The notes: generated by a model from the sequence alone, not told the origin. A stretch of 64,000 bases of DNA from Musa acuminata AAA Group (GCF_036884655.1 NC_088345.1:21666501-21730500); one strand, 5' to 3'; positions 32,129-45,104 are shown, counted from the first letter of the stretch. A program made the numbers and translations.

Positions 32129-35100
32129 GGTAATCAAAATGCCTTCAATTTACTTTGAAATTACATAATGCTTTTCATAATGCATTTTTCTTTTTTATTT
32201 TCTTGAAAATTGCATGTTTAATAATTTTATAATGAAAATACAAAAAATTAGGAATCATGCTTATCATTCTAGTAATTTTGAAAATAATCATGAAAATTGC
32301 TTGTTTATGATAAACAAAATGATTTTGATTAAAAATACATTATGAAATCATGCTATATGTGGTTGAGAAGTAATAATGTGTATCATGTTGATTTCCATTG
32401 TTATTTCTCGATTTTGAGTATATGAAATCATGTTCAATTTGAAGTTATGATTAATGAGTATATATTTTTGAAATTATGGTGATTCTTGATTATCGATTTT
32501 CATGATAATAACAGTGGCTTTAAAAAAAAAAAAAATTGATGCATGTTTTCATAAATGAAAAGGCATGCTAACATGAAATCGATCACTTAAAATGAAACAC
32601 TTATAAAGGGGGAAAATATATGATCAATGAAATCATGAATCTATTTATGTTTTGTAAGCCATAGAAATGATTTTGATGACTTAAAATTGAAATGAGTTTT
32701 ATCAAAATCATGATCTTGATTTATCAAATTGAATGGATTGAAAATGAATAATGATTTTTCTCTTGAATGATTGTGACTTGTATTCCTTGTATTCATGATA
32801 TGATTTTTATGCAATTCCTTGTATTCATGAAACATTTATCTCATCACTCAATTATTTCTTTTCAATATTCCTCAAGTGATGATATGAATGCATGAGATAT
32901 TCATGAATTTATTTTTTCGATCATGCATGGTAAGATGCAACGTGACAAATTAATACCATGATGATTTGAAATATTTATGATTTGGAATGATGCATATGCT
33001 TTTTATTATGATAATGTATGATGTGTATCATGAATGCTTAAAAAAAAAAGAAATTAAATAAATAAATGTTTATATCATGTTAGATGGTTTTACATATTAT
33101 GCATGATAAGCTATAGTGATGAGTGAAACAATGATTGAAATAATATGAATGATGATTTGGAATCATGCATATAATAATGAGTTTATATGTTTTGAAAATG
33201 TGCATGTTTTAATTTGAAAATATAATGATGCACAAATGAGATTGATACTAACCTTTGTCATGATTTCAAAATTGATGTAAAGGGTTTTTCCCTTCTTTTT
33301 GACAATGATAAAAGGGGAGATAGGTAGCTTGCACAATTCAAGAAGAAAGCAAAAATTACACTTCTCAAAAGAGAAGAAATTGCTATCTTGAATATCACCA
33401 AGAAGTGCTATCTTGCAAATCTCAAGACACACAAATGCAATCATGCAAAATTTGTAATTTTGCACATCATTAAAATTTATGATGCTTTGGTGATTATGCA
33501 TGTTCTAAAATGTTATAAAATTCACTAGCTTGCAGGTCTTAAAATGTAGAAATTTTTTGCTAGTTTGTATATGGTAAACTTGCTATCATACTACCATGAT
33601 GATAAGCATGCCTTATCTTCATGAATATATTTGAAAAACTATGGCAAAAATATGTCTGAATGATTAAATGTGTTAAAATTATTTTTCAGACTTTTTTGAT
33701 TGAATGATCAAATCACTTGATTGCCATAATGATTTTACACAATTACTTGCCATGATTACATGTTGGAAATTATGTGCTTAAATACAAAAATTTCCATGAT
33801 AATAAGCATGTTTTACTTTCATGATTGTAATTGAATATCTCTAGTTAAACCCTATCCGAATGTATGAAAGTGTCAAATTTCATTTTCGGATTTTCTTGAT
33901 ACATTATCCTCTTCCGAACTTAACAAGCATATGTCATATCTAGTTTAATTCACATCATTGATTTTTGACATATAGAATCATCTAGCAAATGCACTTATCA
34001 TGTGAAAAATATTTTTCGAGAAACATAATTGATGATTCCCTCTTATAAAAGGATGATATTTTTATATACAAGGATTTGACTTTACATATCTTAATCCTTG
34101 CAAAAATGAAGTGTGCTTTAATATCTTATCGATTTGAACTTCACATATGGCTTTCCTCCTTCATGTAAAAAGATAACAAATAAAAAGGAAGAAGCACTAA
34201 AAGCTATCTCCATGTCATGTTTTCCTCGAGATGTTTGCATTACTGGTATCCTATCACTCACTGTTGGAAAATGACATGAACCAACTTATGGCATCGCACT
34301 TATATTTAAAATTTGCTTATATCGTTCTCCTTGTTGTTGATGACAAAAGGGGGAGAAATATATCAATTGATATGTTTGCTATCACTAATGGTTGCTATCA
34401 CTGATGCTGATATGTTTGCTATCACTAATGATGATATGGTTGCTATTACTGATGTTGATATGTTTGCTATCACTGATGTTGATATGGTTGCTATCACTGA
34501 TGCTATGATTAGGCCATACTTGCATCACCAAGAAATATATGATTGCTATCATTGCTATGATTAGGCCATACTTGCATCACCAAGTAATATATGATTGCTA
34601 TAATTGCTATATGCCCTGTATCAAGATATCAAACAAAAATTTGCATCGTACGAGCTGATATCTTACCATGTGATGCAATGCTACACTTGTGAAAATATTC
34701 AAAATGTGTACATCATGAAATGATATCAAAATCTTGCTTCACGGCTTTACATGTCGATATCATGCAATATGATGAAATGCTACAATTGATAAACACTTGA
34801 AATAGTTGCGTTATGATATCAAAAGCTAACACTGCAAAGGAAGCAAAAATTTGCTAGCTTGCAACTTGCATATTTCAAGAAGCAAGAGTTGCCTTCTTGA
34901 ATATCTCTAAACTGCTAGCTTGCAAGTTCTAAAATGTTGTAACATTGCTAGCTTGCATGTGCTATCTTGTATGTCATAAAACTCGCATATCTAAAACTTG
35001 ATAGCTTGAATGTTCTAAGCATGATATAACATTTGCTAAATTTTCTGGCTTCAAACTTGCATGATGATAACAATAGATATTATGTTTTTCATGTAATGAG

Positions 35101-35405
35101 TTAAACTTATATCACAAACACTTGATTGTGGTACTTCTCCTTTTTGTTGATGATAAAGGGGGAGAAGTATGTTGATGACATGACATGTTATGCATAAGTT
35201 TATGATGACATGTTGCTTGGATTTTTGAATCCAAGAGTTTCAAGTGTTACATGTTGCTCTGGGAGTTAAGGTTAACTCCGATTATGATGACATGTTGCTT
35301 AGATTTTTGAATCTAAGTTTCTATCAATATGGCATATTGATAGGGGGAGTTTGTTTAAACTCCGGGAGTTAAGGTTAACTCCGTCGTCAAGTAGTTGTCA
35401 TCATC
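32129..35405 (+). other. S2 non-coding internal region
   Basis: AT-rich, no supported gene. Polypurine-like blocks near 33306-33320 and 34340-34360 and again at 35150-35167; hairpin block at 35325-35383. It aligns in style with S1 1084-3352 and, near 34370-34780, with S0. Confidence 0.72.
34370..34510 (+). repeat. 24-bp minisatellite in S2
   Basis: About six units containing ATATGKTTGCTATCACTGATG, the same repeat as S0 6565-6718 in the opposite orientation. Confidence 0.85.
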
Positions 35406-35419
35406 AAAAAGGGGGAGAT
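35406..35419 (+). promoter_or_regulatory. S2 polypurine tract
   Basis: AAAAAGGGGGAGAT directly before the 3' LTR start at 35420. Confidence 0.9.
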
Positions 35420-35689
35420 TGTTGAATCTCGTATTTTGATGATGAAACTACTTAATATATGTTTATGATTTAATCTGCATTTTGAGTGACGCAGGATGCT
35501 TCGATCAGGGTGAGACAATTAAAGTAGGAACATCATGTTGTGCCGGAGGAACATGTCAGAAGATTGGACGTCAGGCCGGTGGATCGGTCGACGTATCGAC
35601 AGAAGGCTTCGGGTCGTGGACTCGGGCATCGGGCCAAGAAGAGCGAGTATTGTGCCAAGGATATCAGAGTTGTGGAGTCAACTGGCCGA
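35420..35689 (+). repeat. S2 3' LTR, left part
   Basis: First 270 bp of the LTR, matching 29047-29317. It stops at ACTGGCCGA where the solo LTR is inserted. Confidence 0.88.
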
Positions 35690-35819
35690 TGTTAGGATCA
35701 AGAGCACTAAGAGGGGGGGGGTGAATTAGTGCAGCGGAAATCTTATAATAAAAACAAACAAAAGCTGCGTTCGTTCAAAAACTATTATGATGCAAAAGCA
35801 AATTCTCAGTTTGTATCTA

Positions 35820-36135
35820 AGTGCAGTTTGCGTCTAAGCGCAGATTGCGTTTAAGCGCAGTTTTGCGTCTAAGCGCAGTTTTGCGTCTAAGCGCAGTTTT
35901 GCGTCTAAACTCAGATTTACGTCTAAATGCAGATTTACGTCTAAACGCAGATTTACGTCTAAACGCAGTTTTACGTCTAAACGTAGTTTTACGTCTAAAC
36001 GCAGTTTTACGTCTAAACGTAGTTTTACGTCTAAACGCAGTTTTACGTCTAAACGCAGTTTTACGTCTAAACGCAGTTTTACGTCTAAACGCAGTTTTAC
36101 GTCTAAACGCAGTTAGACGCAGATTTACGTCTAAA
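35820..36135 (-). repeat. 18-bp minisatellite in the solo LTR
   Basis: About 17 copies of CTAAACGCAGTTTTACGT-type units. A long frame through it is pure repeat (RLNAVLRLNAVL) and is not a gene. Confidence 0.9.
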
Positions 36136-37299
36136 CTTTGAAACTCGTTTGTATACTCATAGAAGGCAGTATGCAGTTGAAATCAAGACGTAAACGTGAA
36201 CTGAAATCTGATGATTGAGCGAGGAAAGCCGATTTACGTCTGAATGCAGTTTTACGTCTAAATGTTGAAACTCGTTCGTAAAATCGTAGAGGACAGATTG
36301 CAGTTATCAATAGGATTAAAATGTAAGCGTAAACTGCAAGGAAGCTCGTTCGTAAAAACACGGAAAACAGTTCTGCAGAATCAAACGTAAACGTAAACTG
36401 TAATGTATGAAAATACGAGTTTACGTCTGAATGCAGATTTGGAAGAACAACACTTAGAACTTGTTCGTGAAAGCGCAGAGAGCAGTAGTGATGAGGGAGG
36501 TTTGCAGTAATGATAAAGTGCTCGAAAGTAAACGCAAACCAGAGATTTAGAGTGGTTCGGTCAGCCTTGACCTACTCCACTTTTGGCTTCCTCCACCGAT
36601 GAGGTTGCCAACGTCAACTAGGTGCCTTCCTTCAATGGGCGAAGGCCAAACTTCCCTCTTACAGTTTCTCTCCTTTTGACAGGCTTAGGAGACAACCTTT
36701 ACAGATGTTTTCTCTCCTCTCTTTACAACTCAAACTTGAAGAACAGAAGGAGGAGGAAAACTAGCAGTTTTGAGCTCTAAGAACCACTGAAAAGATCAAG
36801 ATTTCGGGTTAGTTCTTACTCTATTCAGTGCTGAATGGGTGGGGTATTTATAGGCCCCAACCCAATTCAAACTTCGAGCTCAAAACGATCAAATCGATCA
36901 AATCCCAGAATTCTGGGATCAGGCGGTTGCACCTCTCGACTGGAGAGGTGGCACCGCCTAGCAGAGCTCGAAGACTGAGCTCTGCCGATTGCTTCTCTCT
37001 GCCAGAGCTCGAAGACTGAGCTCGATGGTTGCATCACCTGGCAGAGCTCGAAGACTGAGCTTGGTGATTGCATCACCTGGCAGAGCTCGAAACAGAGCTC
37101 GATGGTTGCATCACCTGGCAGAGCTCCAAGCTGAGCTCAGGCTGATCCACCTCTCTGCCAGAGCTCGAAGACTGAGCTTGGTGAATGCATCACCTGGCAG
37201 AGCTCGAGACTGAGCTCAGGCTGATGCACCTCTCTGCCAAAGCTCGAAGACTGAGCTTGGTGGTTGCATCGCCTGGCAGAGCTCGGAACTTGAGCTCTG

Positions 37300-37610
37300 G
37301 CGGTGCAACCTCTTGGCTGGGGCGGTTGCACCTCCCAGCCGTGCAGCCCTGGCGGTTGCACCTCCTGGCTGGGGCGGTTGCACCTCCCAGCCCCACAGCC
37401 CAGGCGGTTGCACCTCCTGGCTGGGGCGGTTGCACCTCTCAACCCCACAGCCCAGGCGGTTGCACCTCCTGGCTGGGGCGGTTGCACCTCCCAGCCCCAC
37501 AGCCCAGGCGGTTGCACCTCCTGGCTGGGGCGGTTGCACCTCTCAACCCCACAGCCCAGGCGGTTGCACCTCCTGGCTGGGGCGGTTGCACCTCCTGGTG
37601 CAATCAGGGT
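37300..37610 (-). repeat. 52-bp GC-rich array in the solo LTR
   Basis: About six units on GGCGGTTGCACCTCCTGGCT, the counterpart of the first arm in S1. The second, inverted arm is absent here. Confidence 0.85.
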
Positions 37611-38452
37611 CCGAATGGTTCACTCCATTCGACCCACTTTGAATCTTTTCAGGGGCCCAATTGCCCCAAGATTAAGCTAATGGGATCACCTCCCATTTTC
37701 ATGCTTAATCATCGTGCTAACTACGATTATCTCTAAGACAACTTCTGCAGCTTGCTCCGATGCGTCAATCGCTTCTTCCGGCGAGTTTCCGGCCAACTTC
37801 CGTCGATCAACCGATAACCCTCGGTGATCCTTCTGCGGACATCCGGCATACTCCTGGACTTTGCGACGATCCACTTGGCGAGTTCCGACGAGCTTCGCTT
37901 GGCAAGCTTCTGGACTTCTCGGATCTGTTCTCTCTGAACCTCCGACGACCGTCCGAACTTCCGTCGAACTCTCGAACTCCCAACGTGATCATGATCTTGA
38001 CTCCGGCGCAACTCCTGCTGCTTGTCTTACTCTCATCGTAGTTAATCCTGCACAACAAATCAAAACTTCGATCGAGACAAATAATCCTAAGCAATTAACC
38101 AAGTTGTCCGACATGTCATTGGTCCCTCGACGCTTCGTCCGATTCTTCGGCGCATCGTCCTCTCGTGCAGCCTATTGCCCAATCGGCCAGTTGACTCCGC
38201 AACTCCGATATCCTTGGCACAATACCCGCTCTTCTTGGCCCGATGCCCGAGTCCACGGCCCGAAGCCTTCTGTCGATACGTCGACCGATCCACCGGCCCG
38301 ACGTCCAATCTTCTGACATGATCCTTCGGCACAACATGATTTTCCTGCTTTAATTGTCTCATCCTGATCGAAGCATCCTGCGTCACTCAAAACGCAGATT
38401 AAATCATAAACATATATCAAGTAGTTTCATCATCAAAATACGAGATTCAACA

Positions 38453-40278
38453 ATCCGATTGGGCAATAGGCTGCAGGAAAGGACGATGCGCCAAAGAATC
38501 GGACGAAGCGTCGAGGGACCAATGACATGCCGGACAACTTGGTTAATTGCTTAGGATTAATTGTCTCAATCGAAGTTTTTATTTTGAGTGTGCAGGATTA
38601 ACTATGATGGAAGAAAGACATGCAGCAGGAGTTGTGCCGGAGTCATGACAATGATCACGTTGGGAGTTCGAGAGCTCGACGGAAGTTCGGACAGTCGTCG
38701 GAGGTTCTGCGAGAACAAATCCGAGAAGTCCAGAAGCTTGCCAAAGGAGCTCGTCGGAACTTGCCAAGTGGATCATCGCAGTCCAGAAGATTGCCGGAAG
38801 TCCGCAGAAGCATCACCGAGGGTTCATCGGATGATCGACGGAAGTTCGCTGGAAACTCGCCAGAAGAAGCGAGTGACACACCGAAGCAAGCTGCAGAATA
38901 TGTCGTAGGAAATAATCGTAGTTAGCACTTTGATTAAGTTAGAAATGGGAGGTGATCCCATTAGCTTAATCCTGAGGCAATTGGGCCCTTGAAGAACTCA
39001 AATTGGGTCGAATGGTTCAACCCATTCGGACCCAGGTTGCTGTAGGAGGTGCAACCGCCCAGGTAGGGAGGTAGCACCGCCTAGGCTATGTCTCCCAGCG
39101 AGACTGGGCAGTTCAACTGCCCCAGCCAAGAGGTGCAACCGCCCAGGGCTCAGTCTCTGAGCGAGATTGGGTGGTGCAACCTCCTCTGTTAGGAGGTAGC
39201 ACCGCTAGAGCTCAAGTTTCGAGCTCTGCCAGGCGGTGCAACCTCTCCAGTTAGGCGGTGCAACCGCCTGAGCTTGGTCTTCGAGCTCTGGCAGAGAGGT
39301 GCAACCGCCCCTGACAGAGGTAGCACCGCCCAGAGGCTCAGTCTTCGAGCTCTGCCAGGCGGTGCAACCGCCCCAGTCAGGAGGTGCAACCGCCTGATCC
39401 CGGAATTCAGAGATTTGATCGTTTTGAGCTCCAAATTTGAACTGGGTTGGGGCCTATAAATACCCCACCCATTCAGCACTAAAAAGATACAGAACTACAT
39501 CGAATTCTTGATCTTTTCTATGATTCTAAGAGCTCAAATTTGTCTAAAGTCCAAAAGTTCTCCTCTTTCTGTTCTTCAAGTCTTGAGTTGTAAAGAGAGG
39601 AGAGAAAGGTTCTGTAAGGGTTGTCTCCTGAGCCCGTCAAAAGGAGTAAAACTGTAAAAGGGCAATTGGCCTTCGCCTATTGAAGGAAGGCCTCTAGTTG
39701 ACGTCGGTGACCTCGTCGGTGGAAGAAGCCAAAAGTGGAGTAGGTCAAGACTGACCGAACCACTCTAAATCTCTGGTTTGCTTTTATTTTGAGCACTTTA
39801 TCATTACTGCAAACCTCCTACATAGCTACTACTCTCTGCGCTTTTACGAACAAGTTTCTAAGTTCTGATCTTTCCGAATCTGCATTCAGACGTAAATCAG
39901 TGTTTTCGTACGATCTTTACATTGCAGTTTACATTTACGTTTTGATTCTATTTATAACTGCAAACTATCTTCTGTGCTTTTACGAATGAGTTTCTTTGCA
40001 GTTTACCTTTATGTTTTGATTCCATTTATAACCGCAAACTACGCTTAGACGCAATATGCGCCTAGACGCAAACTGCATTTAGACGCAAACTGTGTAAACT
40101 ACGCTTAGACACAAACTGTGTTTAGACGTAAACTGCACTTAATCATAAGTAATCTTAGAATCGGCTTTTGCATCAAAATAGTTTTTATCGAACAAATGCA
40201 GCTTTCGATTTTAATCGCTGAATGATTTCCGCTGCACTAATTCACCCCCCCCCCCTCTTAGTGCTCTCGATCCTAACA
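38453..40278 (+). repeat. S2 3' LTR, right part
   Basis: Continues from GATTGGGCAATAGGCTGC to GATCCTAACA, matching 29318-31210. TATA box at 39455-39462. The 17-bp array is shorter than in the 5' LTR (about 40035-40135). Confidence 0.88.
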
Positions 40279-40283
40279 TGGAA

Positions 40284-40634
40284 GAGGCTCTTGGATATCT
40301 CATATCACTGAGTCCTTCCCTGTTACTCAAATAATTTACAGACATGTGGGAGAATGGATCTAGCATCCATCTTTTCATGTTATCTCTGTAACTCAGGAGT
40401 CATAGAGCCCAATATATAGCACTGAGCAAGAGTGGAGTCATTAATGTACTTCATGTAGCAAGCAATCTCATCCTCGCTTACCCCTTCTTCGGGCGTAGGC
40501 ATCACTATATCAAGGACGTACACGATTTTCTCCGCCGTGAGAACAATTCTCAAGTTACGGAGCCAATCCGTATAATTTGGACCAGTGAGGTGGTTGACAT
40601 CAAGTATGCCACGTAAGGGATTTGAAAGCGACAT
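40284..40634 (-). pseudogene. gag: C2 gag N-terminal part
   Basis: Minus strand starts MSLSNPLRGILDVNHL and continues PNYTDWLRNLRIVLTAEKIV, the N-terminal gag region of copia elements, to a stop at 40380. Degraded gag continues to the S2 target site. The other part lies at 28541-29046. Confidence 0.85.
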
Positions 40635-41900
40635 TTTCTAAAAATAAAGATGCAGCAGAAATGAATAACATGTAGATTTTGTAAGAAATAAACTATCAAG
40701 ATATGGACTTCTATCTTAAAATGCTCCTAATATTTTACTAACGAATTACGCAACACCCTCAACACATGAAACGGAAGTCTTCGGTAGACTTCTAGTGGGG
40801 ATCAGGATCCAATCAGCGTCTTATTGTAACCTCGAGGGACTCGACAAATCACACTAAGCCTAAAAGGTAGGCAACTCTTGCCGATCACAACTCCTTATGA
40901 TTCCTGTCCAGTTCGGCCTCCGAATCACCATAGTCTTGAGAGACTCAACCAACCATGATGCTCGGTTAAGTCAACACCTTCGTTACAAGATGAGTCTGAT
41001 TTGATGATATACCCTCTAGGGACTCGACCAAGCATACCATGTCCTCAGGTGACCGATGATATCTCTATGTCATAAGCAAGATAGCGAATCGCGATATAAG
41101 TTAGTCTCGAGGGACTCGACCAACTCAACCTACACCGGGAATCGGTTCCTACTTATAACGATGGAAGGCCACGTGGGTCAATCTAATTGCCTCACGTTTA
41201 TCGACTTAATATTACTGAGAGAGGTTTTTATGATTTGGTCTCCTAATATGACATGTCACACATATACATATTTAATATATATCTACATCGTATTCAAATA
41301 TATATACATATCTAGTATATGTTTAAGCAATCACACTAGATGATCATGGACCACAACTTAATGTGATTAGGCCCGAGCCAGTAGGCCTAATCACTCACAT
41401 CAAGATCTATGTGTGCAACGGTGCATCTCCATGCCTTGTGATCGTCCATCGCATCCTCGTCAGTTCTATCGACATCTCGATGCATCTTCATGCATCGCGA
41501 TCGTCCATCTCATGGGTCCCGTAATCGCATCCACGCTCCTGCAGTGCCTCCTCATGTGATTACAATTTAATCATAGGCACGCAGGCCCGACAATAAACGA
41601 GAAATATAATGGAGACTCACAGACCCCAATAATAATAATCACAAGTATACACATCACACGGTCCATGATCATCCGTTCACACATCATACATCACATGTAT
41701 AAATAATTATCATCATGTAGAACTACTAGATAATAATAAAAATAATAATCAACTAAACTTTTTAATTAATTAGTATTTTATGAAATCAGGGACATATAGG
41801 AAATTTTTGAATTCATACGGGTATTTTCATAATTTTGATAAAAGGACAGAATTTGAATTTTTAAAATTCATAGGGGTAAATCTATCTTTTTGCCCAAGAA
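40635..41900 (-). other. C2 leader, AT-moderate part
   Basis: Untranslated leader closely matching C1 12601-13880. It holds the four 18-bp motifs at 40831-40848, 40935-40952 (degenerate), 41014-41031 and 41106-41123. No gene. Confidence 0.7.
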
Positions 41901-42410
41901 TGCCCTAATGCCCTACTCCCCTTCTGTCGTCGCCGCCGCCACCCGACTAGCGGCGGCCTGTGCAGCGGGGCGAGGGTGTTGCCCTCGCCTGCAAGCGGGC
42001 TCCGCCGCCTCCGCGGGCGATTCTGCCGGCGGGTCAACGCCCGCAGGTGGTGCTGCCCCTGCAGGTGGGCGGCCCTGCGGGCGTCGCCGCCTCCGTAGGT
42101 GGTTCTGCCCGCGGGGCAACGCCCGCAGACGGTGCTGTCCCGCCGGGTGGCTGCCCCTACGGGTGGGGGTTTCACCCACGGGAGTAGCAGCGGCAAGCGC
42201 CGCTGCCCTGTGGCGCCTCACCCCGCGAGAGAAGTGGCCGCAGGCGCCTCTGTCTGCGGGCTACCAGCATCGCCAGACTCAAGCCTACTGCAAGCAAGCC
42301 GCCGGCTGGCTGCTGCAGACACAGCCCTTATGCTGCCTACCTGCGGTTGTGTTGCACGCACGTAGATCGAGGGCAGCAACTGTTGCTGCCCTTTCTCGAT
42401 TTTGCATCAA
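41901..42410 (-). other. GC-rich segment of C2 leader
   Basis: CpG-dense counterpart of C1 13881-14330, rich in GCCGCC runs and repeated short motifs (GGGCGGCCC-like, CCGCAGG). Frames on both strands are low complexity and differ from those of C1, so no protein is called. Confidence 0.7.
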
Positions 42411-42484
42411 CGATTTTGACTTCAAAAGTTTCTTCAAAACACGACACACGTAGTTCAAAACCAATCTATCGCACAAACAACCTG

Positions 42485-42496
42485 GCTCTGATACCA
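42485..42496 (-). promoter_or_regulatory. C2 primer-binding site
   Basis: GCTCTGATACCA, minus-strand TGGTATCAGAGC, beside the LTR edge at 42498. Confidence 0.88.
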
Positions 42497-42497
42497 C

Positions 42498-43136
42498 TGT
42501 TGGAAAATCTTGGGGGTGACATCACATGCGTAGTGGAAGAATAAGAAATCAAAATCCCCAATTCCCTAAGAGATGTTCGTCGTCGTGCGAAGATTCGTGC
42601 GCAAAATCCGCAAAACTGAAAAATTGCGTATAGAGTATATTGTGTTACCTAGGGAGATCGTATATCCCTGTTTCCTTGCGGATCTTTAGGAGAGGGTGAA
42701 AGAGGTCAAGCGTCCTCCTCTCTAGCGGTGATCCACACAGCAGGGCTGCGACGACACTCCTCAAAACTCCAAGCCTGCTCTGAGGTGGAGAGGGGAAGGA
42801 GAATATGAGAGGCAAGCAAAGGCTCTAGCCTATGAGGCTCTGAATCCCTCCTATTTATAGAGGTCCCCTGTCAAACCCTAATGGATCCTCCCCTAGTGGG
42901 TATTGGATTTGCATCCAATAACCCAAGCCTTTTAGATTAGTGGATCTCTATCCAATAATCTCTCATGGGCTCTTATTGGATCTCATCCATGGGATCCAAT
43001 AATTCAAGGGCTTATTGGATATCCAATAAGATAAGGGCTCCGTCGGATATCTCATATCCGAACCTCTACTCATCGCAATACCTACCATATTTGTGTGACC
43101 CTCTAGGCCCAATATCGAGCTAGCCGTGAGTCATAC
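42498..43136 (-). repeat. C2 5' LTR, inner part
   Basis: Starts TGTTGGAAAATC (plus view); TATA box at 42852-42859. It is interrupted at its CATAC target site (43132-43136) by G5 and resumes at 62214. Confidence 0.87.
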
Positions 43137-43473
43137 TGTTAGGACTCTAGCTAGGAGAGTCCTAATTGAGAGGGACATTCATGTAAAACTATTAGGACTT
43201 TAGCTAGGAGAGTCCTAATTGAGAGGGACATTCTGTTAGGACTCTAGCTAGGAGAGTCCTAATTGAGAGGAACATTCTGTTAGGACTCTAGTTAGGAGAG
43301 TCCTAATTGAGAGGGACATTCATGTAGGAGGTTTTTTCTTAGAGAAGAATTAGGAGTTGTAAGGGAATAGGAGTCTTGAGTAGGAGTCCTATTAGGAGTT
43401 GTTTAGAAGTAAGAGTCTTAAGTAGGAGTCATTAGAAGTTAGGGTTTAGAAGCCCTATAAATAGCCATGTATT
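43137..43473 (+). repeat. G5 5' LTR, left part
   Basis: Begins with four tandem copies (about 45 bp each) of the terminal unit TTAGGACTCTAGCTAGGAG followed by AGTCCTAATTGAGAGGGACA. TATA box at 43456-43463, ten bases before the G4 insertion. Confidence 0.9.
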
Positions 43474-43911
43474 TGTTAGAACCCTTGCAGATTCTAAACT
43501 TGGGGTTGATCTCTTTAGGGGATCAGCCTCCTTGGAACTCTATAGAGGTTCCTTCCTCTAAGTTGCTGCTCAAAGGCTGCAAAAAAGATTCATCTATTGC
43601 TTAAGAAAAGAGAAGGAATACATGGCTATTTATAGGGCTTCTAAACCCTAACTCCTAATAGGACTCCTACTTAAGACTCTTACTTCTAACCAACTCCTAA
43701 TAGAACTCCTACTCAAGACTCCTATTCCCTTACAACTCCTAATTCTTCTCTAAGAAAAAACCTCCTACATGAATGCCCCTCACAATTAGGACTCTCCTAG
43801 CTAGAGTCCTAACAGAATGTCCCTCTCAATTAGGACTCTCCTAGCTAGAGTCCTAACATTTTTACATGAATGTCCCTCTCAATTAGGACTCTCCAAGCTA
43901 GAGTCCTAACA
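43474..43911 (-). repeat. G4 3' LTR
   Basis: Three terminal palindrome units; TATA box at 43627-43634 (minus strand). The polypurine tract lies just beyond 43911 (minus strand GGAGAGGGCGGGTC). Confidence 0.9.
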
Positions 43912-43928
43912 GACCCGCCCTCTCCAAA

Positions 43929-45104
43929 TCAGCCTTGTCCTCGAGGCTGATGATTCATGAATTCTGGGAATTTGATCTTCAAGTCGTCATAGTTCTCCCA
44001 AGTGGCATCTTCTTTTGGTAGGTTCGCCCACTGTATTAGCACTTCATTAGTGGTTCGTCGTCGTCGAGTCACGATCCGTCGATCAATAATGGCACTTGGC
44101 TGGGTCTCGAGTTCTCTTTGGGTAGTCATATTTGGTGGGTGGCTTTGGGCTGTCTCCAAGCACCTGTTTAAAACTTCCGGTTGGCTGTTGGTTTGTGGGT
44201 GATATGTCGTACTCCTTTTCAATTTAATACCTTGCATATAGAATAACTTTGTCCAAAATCTGCTATTGAAGATGCAAGTAGAATTTGTCACAAGCACAAT
44301 GCGTCCCTTATAGTGTAATTCTTTTGAGTCCCAATTGTAATGAGCCATGGGGCTTGGTGCTTCCTCCAATTTTTTTATAATCTTACTAGTATCTGAATCT
44401 TCCTGCCATTCCATCTTAATATCCTCAAGGAAGTCGCTGGTCGGAAGTGAAATGGTCGAAACTTCAACTTGCTCGGGTAGTTGCGAAAGCGCATCTGCAA
44501 GAACATTCTCTTTCCCCTTTTTGTAAGTTATTTCAAAATCAAATCCAATAAGTTTTGTTACCCATTTTTGCTGCTCGGGGGAAGATATCTTCTGCTCCAA
44601 GAGATATTTTAGGCTTTTATGGTCGGTCTTGATTTGAAAGTATCGCCTGATCAAGTACAATCTCCACCTCGTTGCTGCGCGCACAATGGCGAGCATCTCC
44701 TTATCATATGTTGACATATTTTGATCGGAGGGAGATAATGCCTTGCTAGTGTATGCGAGTTGTCGACCATCTTGCATGAGAATAGCTCCAATTCTGACTC
44801 CAGATGTGTCGGCCTCAATAATGAAGGGTCGGTTGAAATCTGGTAGTGTTAGCACCAGCGTCGTCGTCATGGCTGCCTTAAGTTTGTCGAAGGCAGCGGA
44901 GGCTCTGTCCAACCATTGGAAGACATCTTTTTCTAGTAAGGAAGTAAGTGATGCACTGATCTTTCCATAGTTTTTCACGAACTTGCGGTAGTAGCCTGTT
45001 AAACCCAAAAAGCCATGTAGCAATTTTATGTTTCTCAAGGTCGGCCAGTTTTGCATTACTCCAATTTTGAAGGGGTCCACTGCCACACCTTCCTCTGATA
45101 TGAT
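43929..45104 (-). pseudogene. pol: G4 pol 3' half: RT end, RNase H, integrase tail, chromodomain
   Basis: An open minus-strand frame: RT connection ([20 protein letters not shown]), RNase H with FIIEADTSG, DKEMLAIVRAA and KTDHKSLKYLL (the three acidic positions are visible), then KGKENVLADALSQLP. At about LHYKGRIVL it jumps to RFWTKLFYMQGIKLKRST and YHPQTNSQPEVLNRCLE, so the integrase zinc finger and the first catalytic residues are missing. The tail AIIDRRIV, VLIQWANLPKEDATWENYD resembles the chromodomain of Tekay/Del chromoviruses, which helps direct integration to heterochromatin. With S3 removed, this frame is in phase with the 5' half. The start is set by S3, not by a start codon. Confidence 0.85.

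Larger units (their letters stand above)
35690..38452 (-). repeat. Solo S LTR (minus) inside S2 3' LTR
   Basis: A 2763-bp LTR of the S1/S3 subfamily with both ends (plus-strand view TGTTAGGATC...GATTCAACA) but no internal region. TATA box at 36845-36852 on the minus strand; 18-bp array at 35820-36135. The host reads ACTGGCCGA before it and CCGATTGGGC after it, with an extra AT at the right edge. It probably formed by LTR-LTR recombination. Confidence 0.87.
29047..40278 (+). mobile_element. S2: gag-only Sirevirus derivative inserted in the C2 gag
   Basis: A plus-strand element with perfect target-site duplication TGGAA (29042-29046 and 40279-40283). 5' LTR 29047-31210, gag pseudogene, 3.3 kb non-coding internal region, 3' LTR 35420-35689 plus 38453-40278. 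A solo LTR (35690-38452) lies inside the 3' LTR. Net length about 8.5 kb. It belongs to a different subfamily from S1 and S3: shorter LTR and divergent gag. Confidence 0.9.

Noticed and set aside
35820..36135. CRISPR-like regular repeats with an 88-106 residue frame
   Set aside because: Units are contiguous 18-mers with no unique spacers, lie inside LTRs, and the frame (RLNAVL repeats) is only the minisatellite translated.
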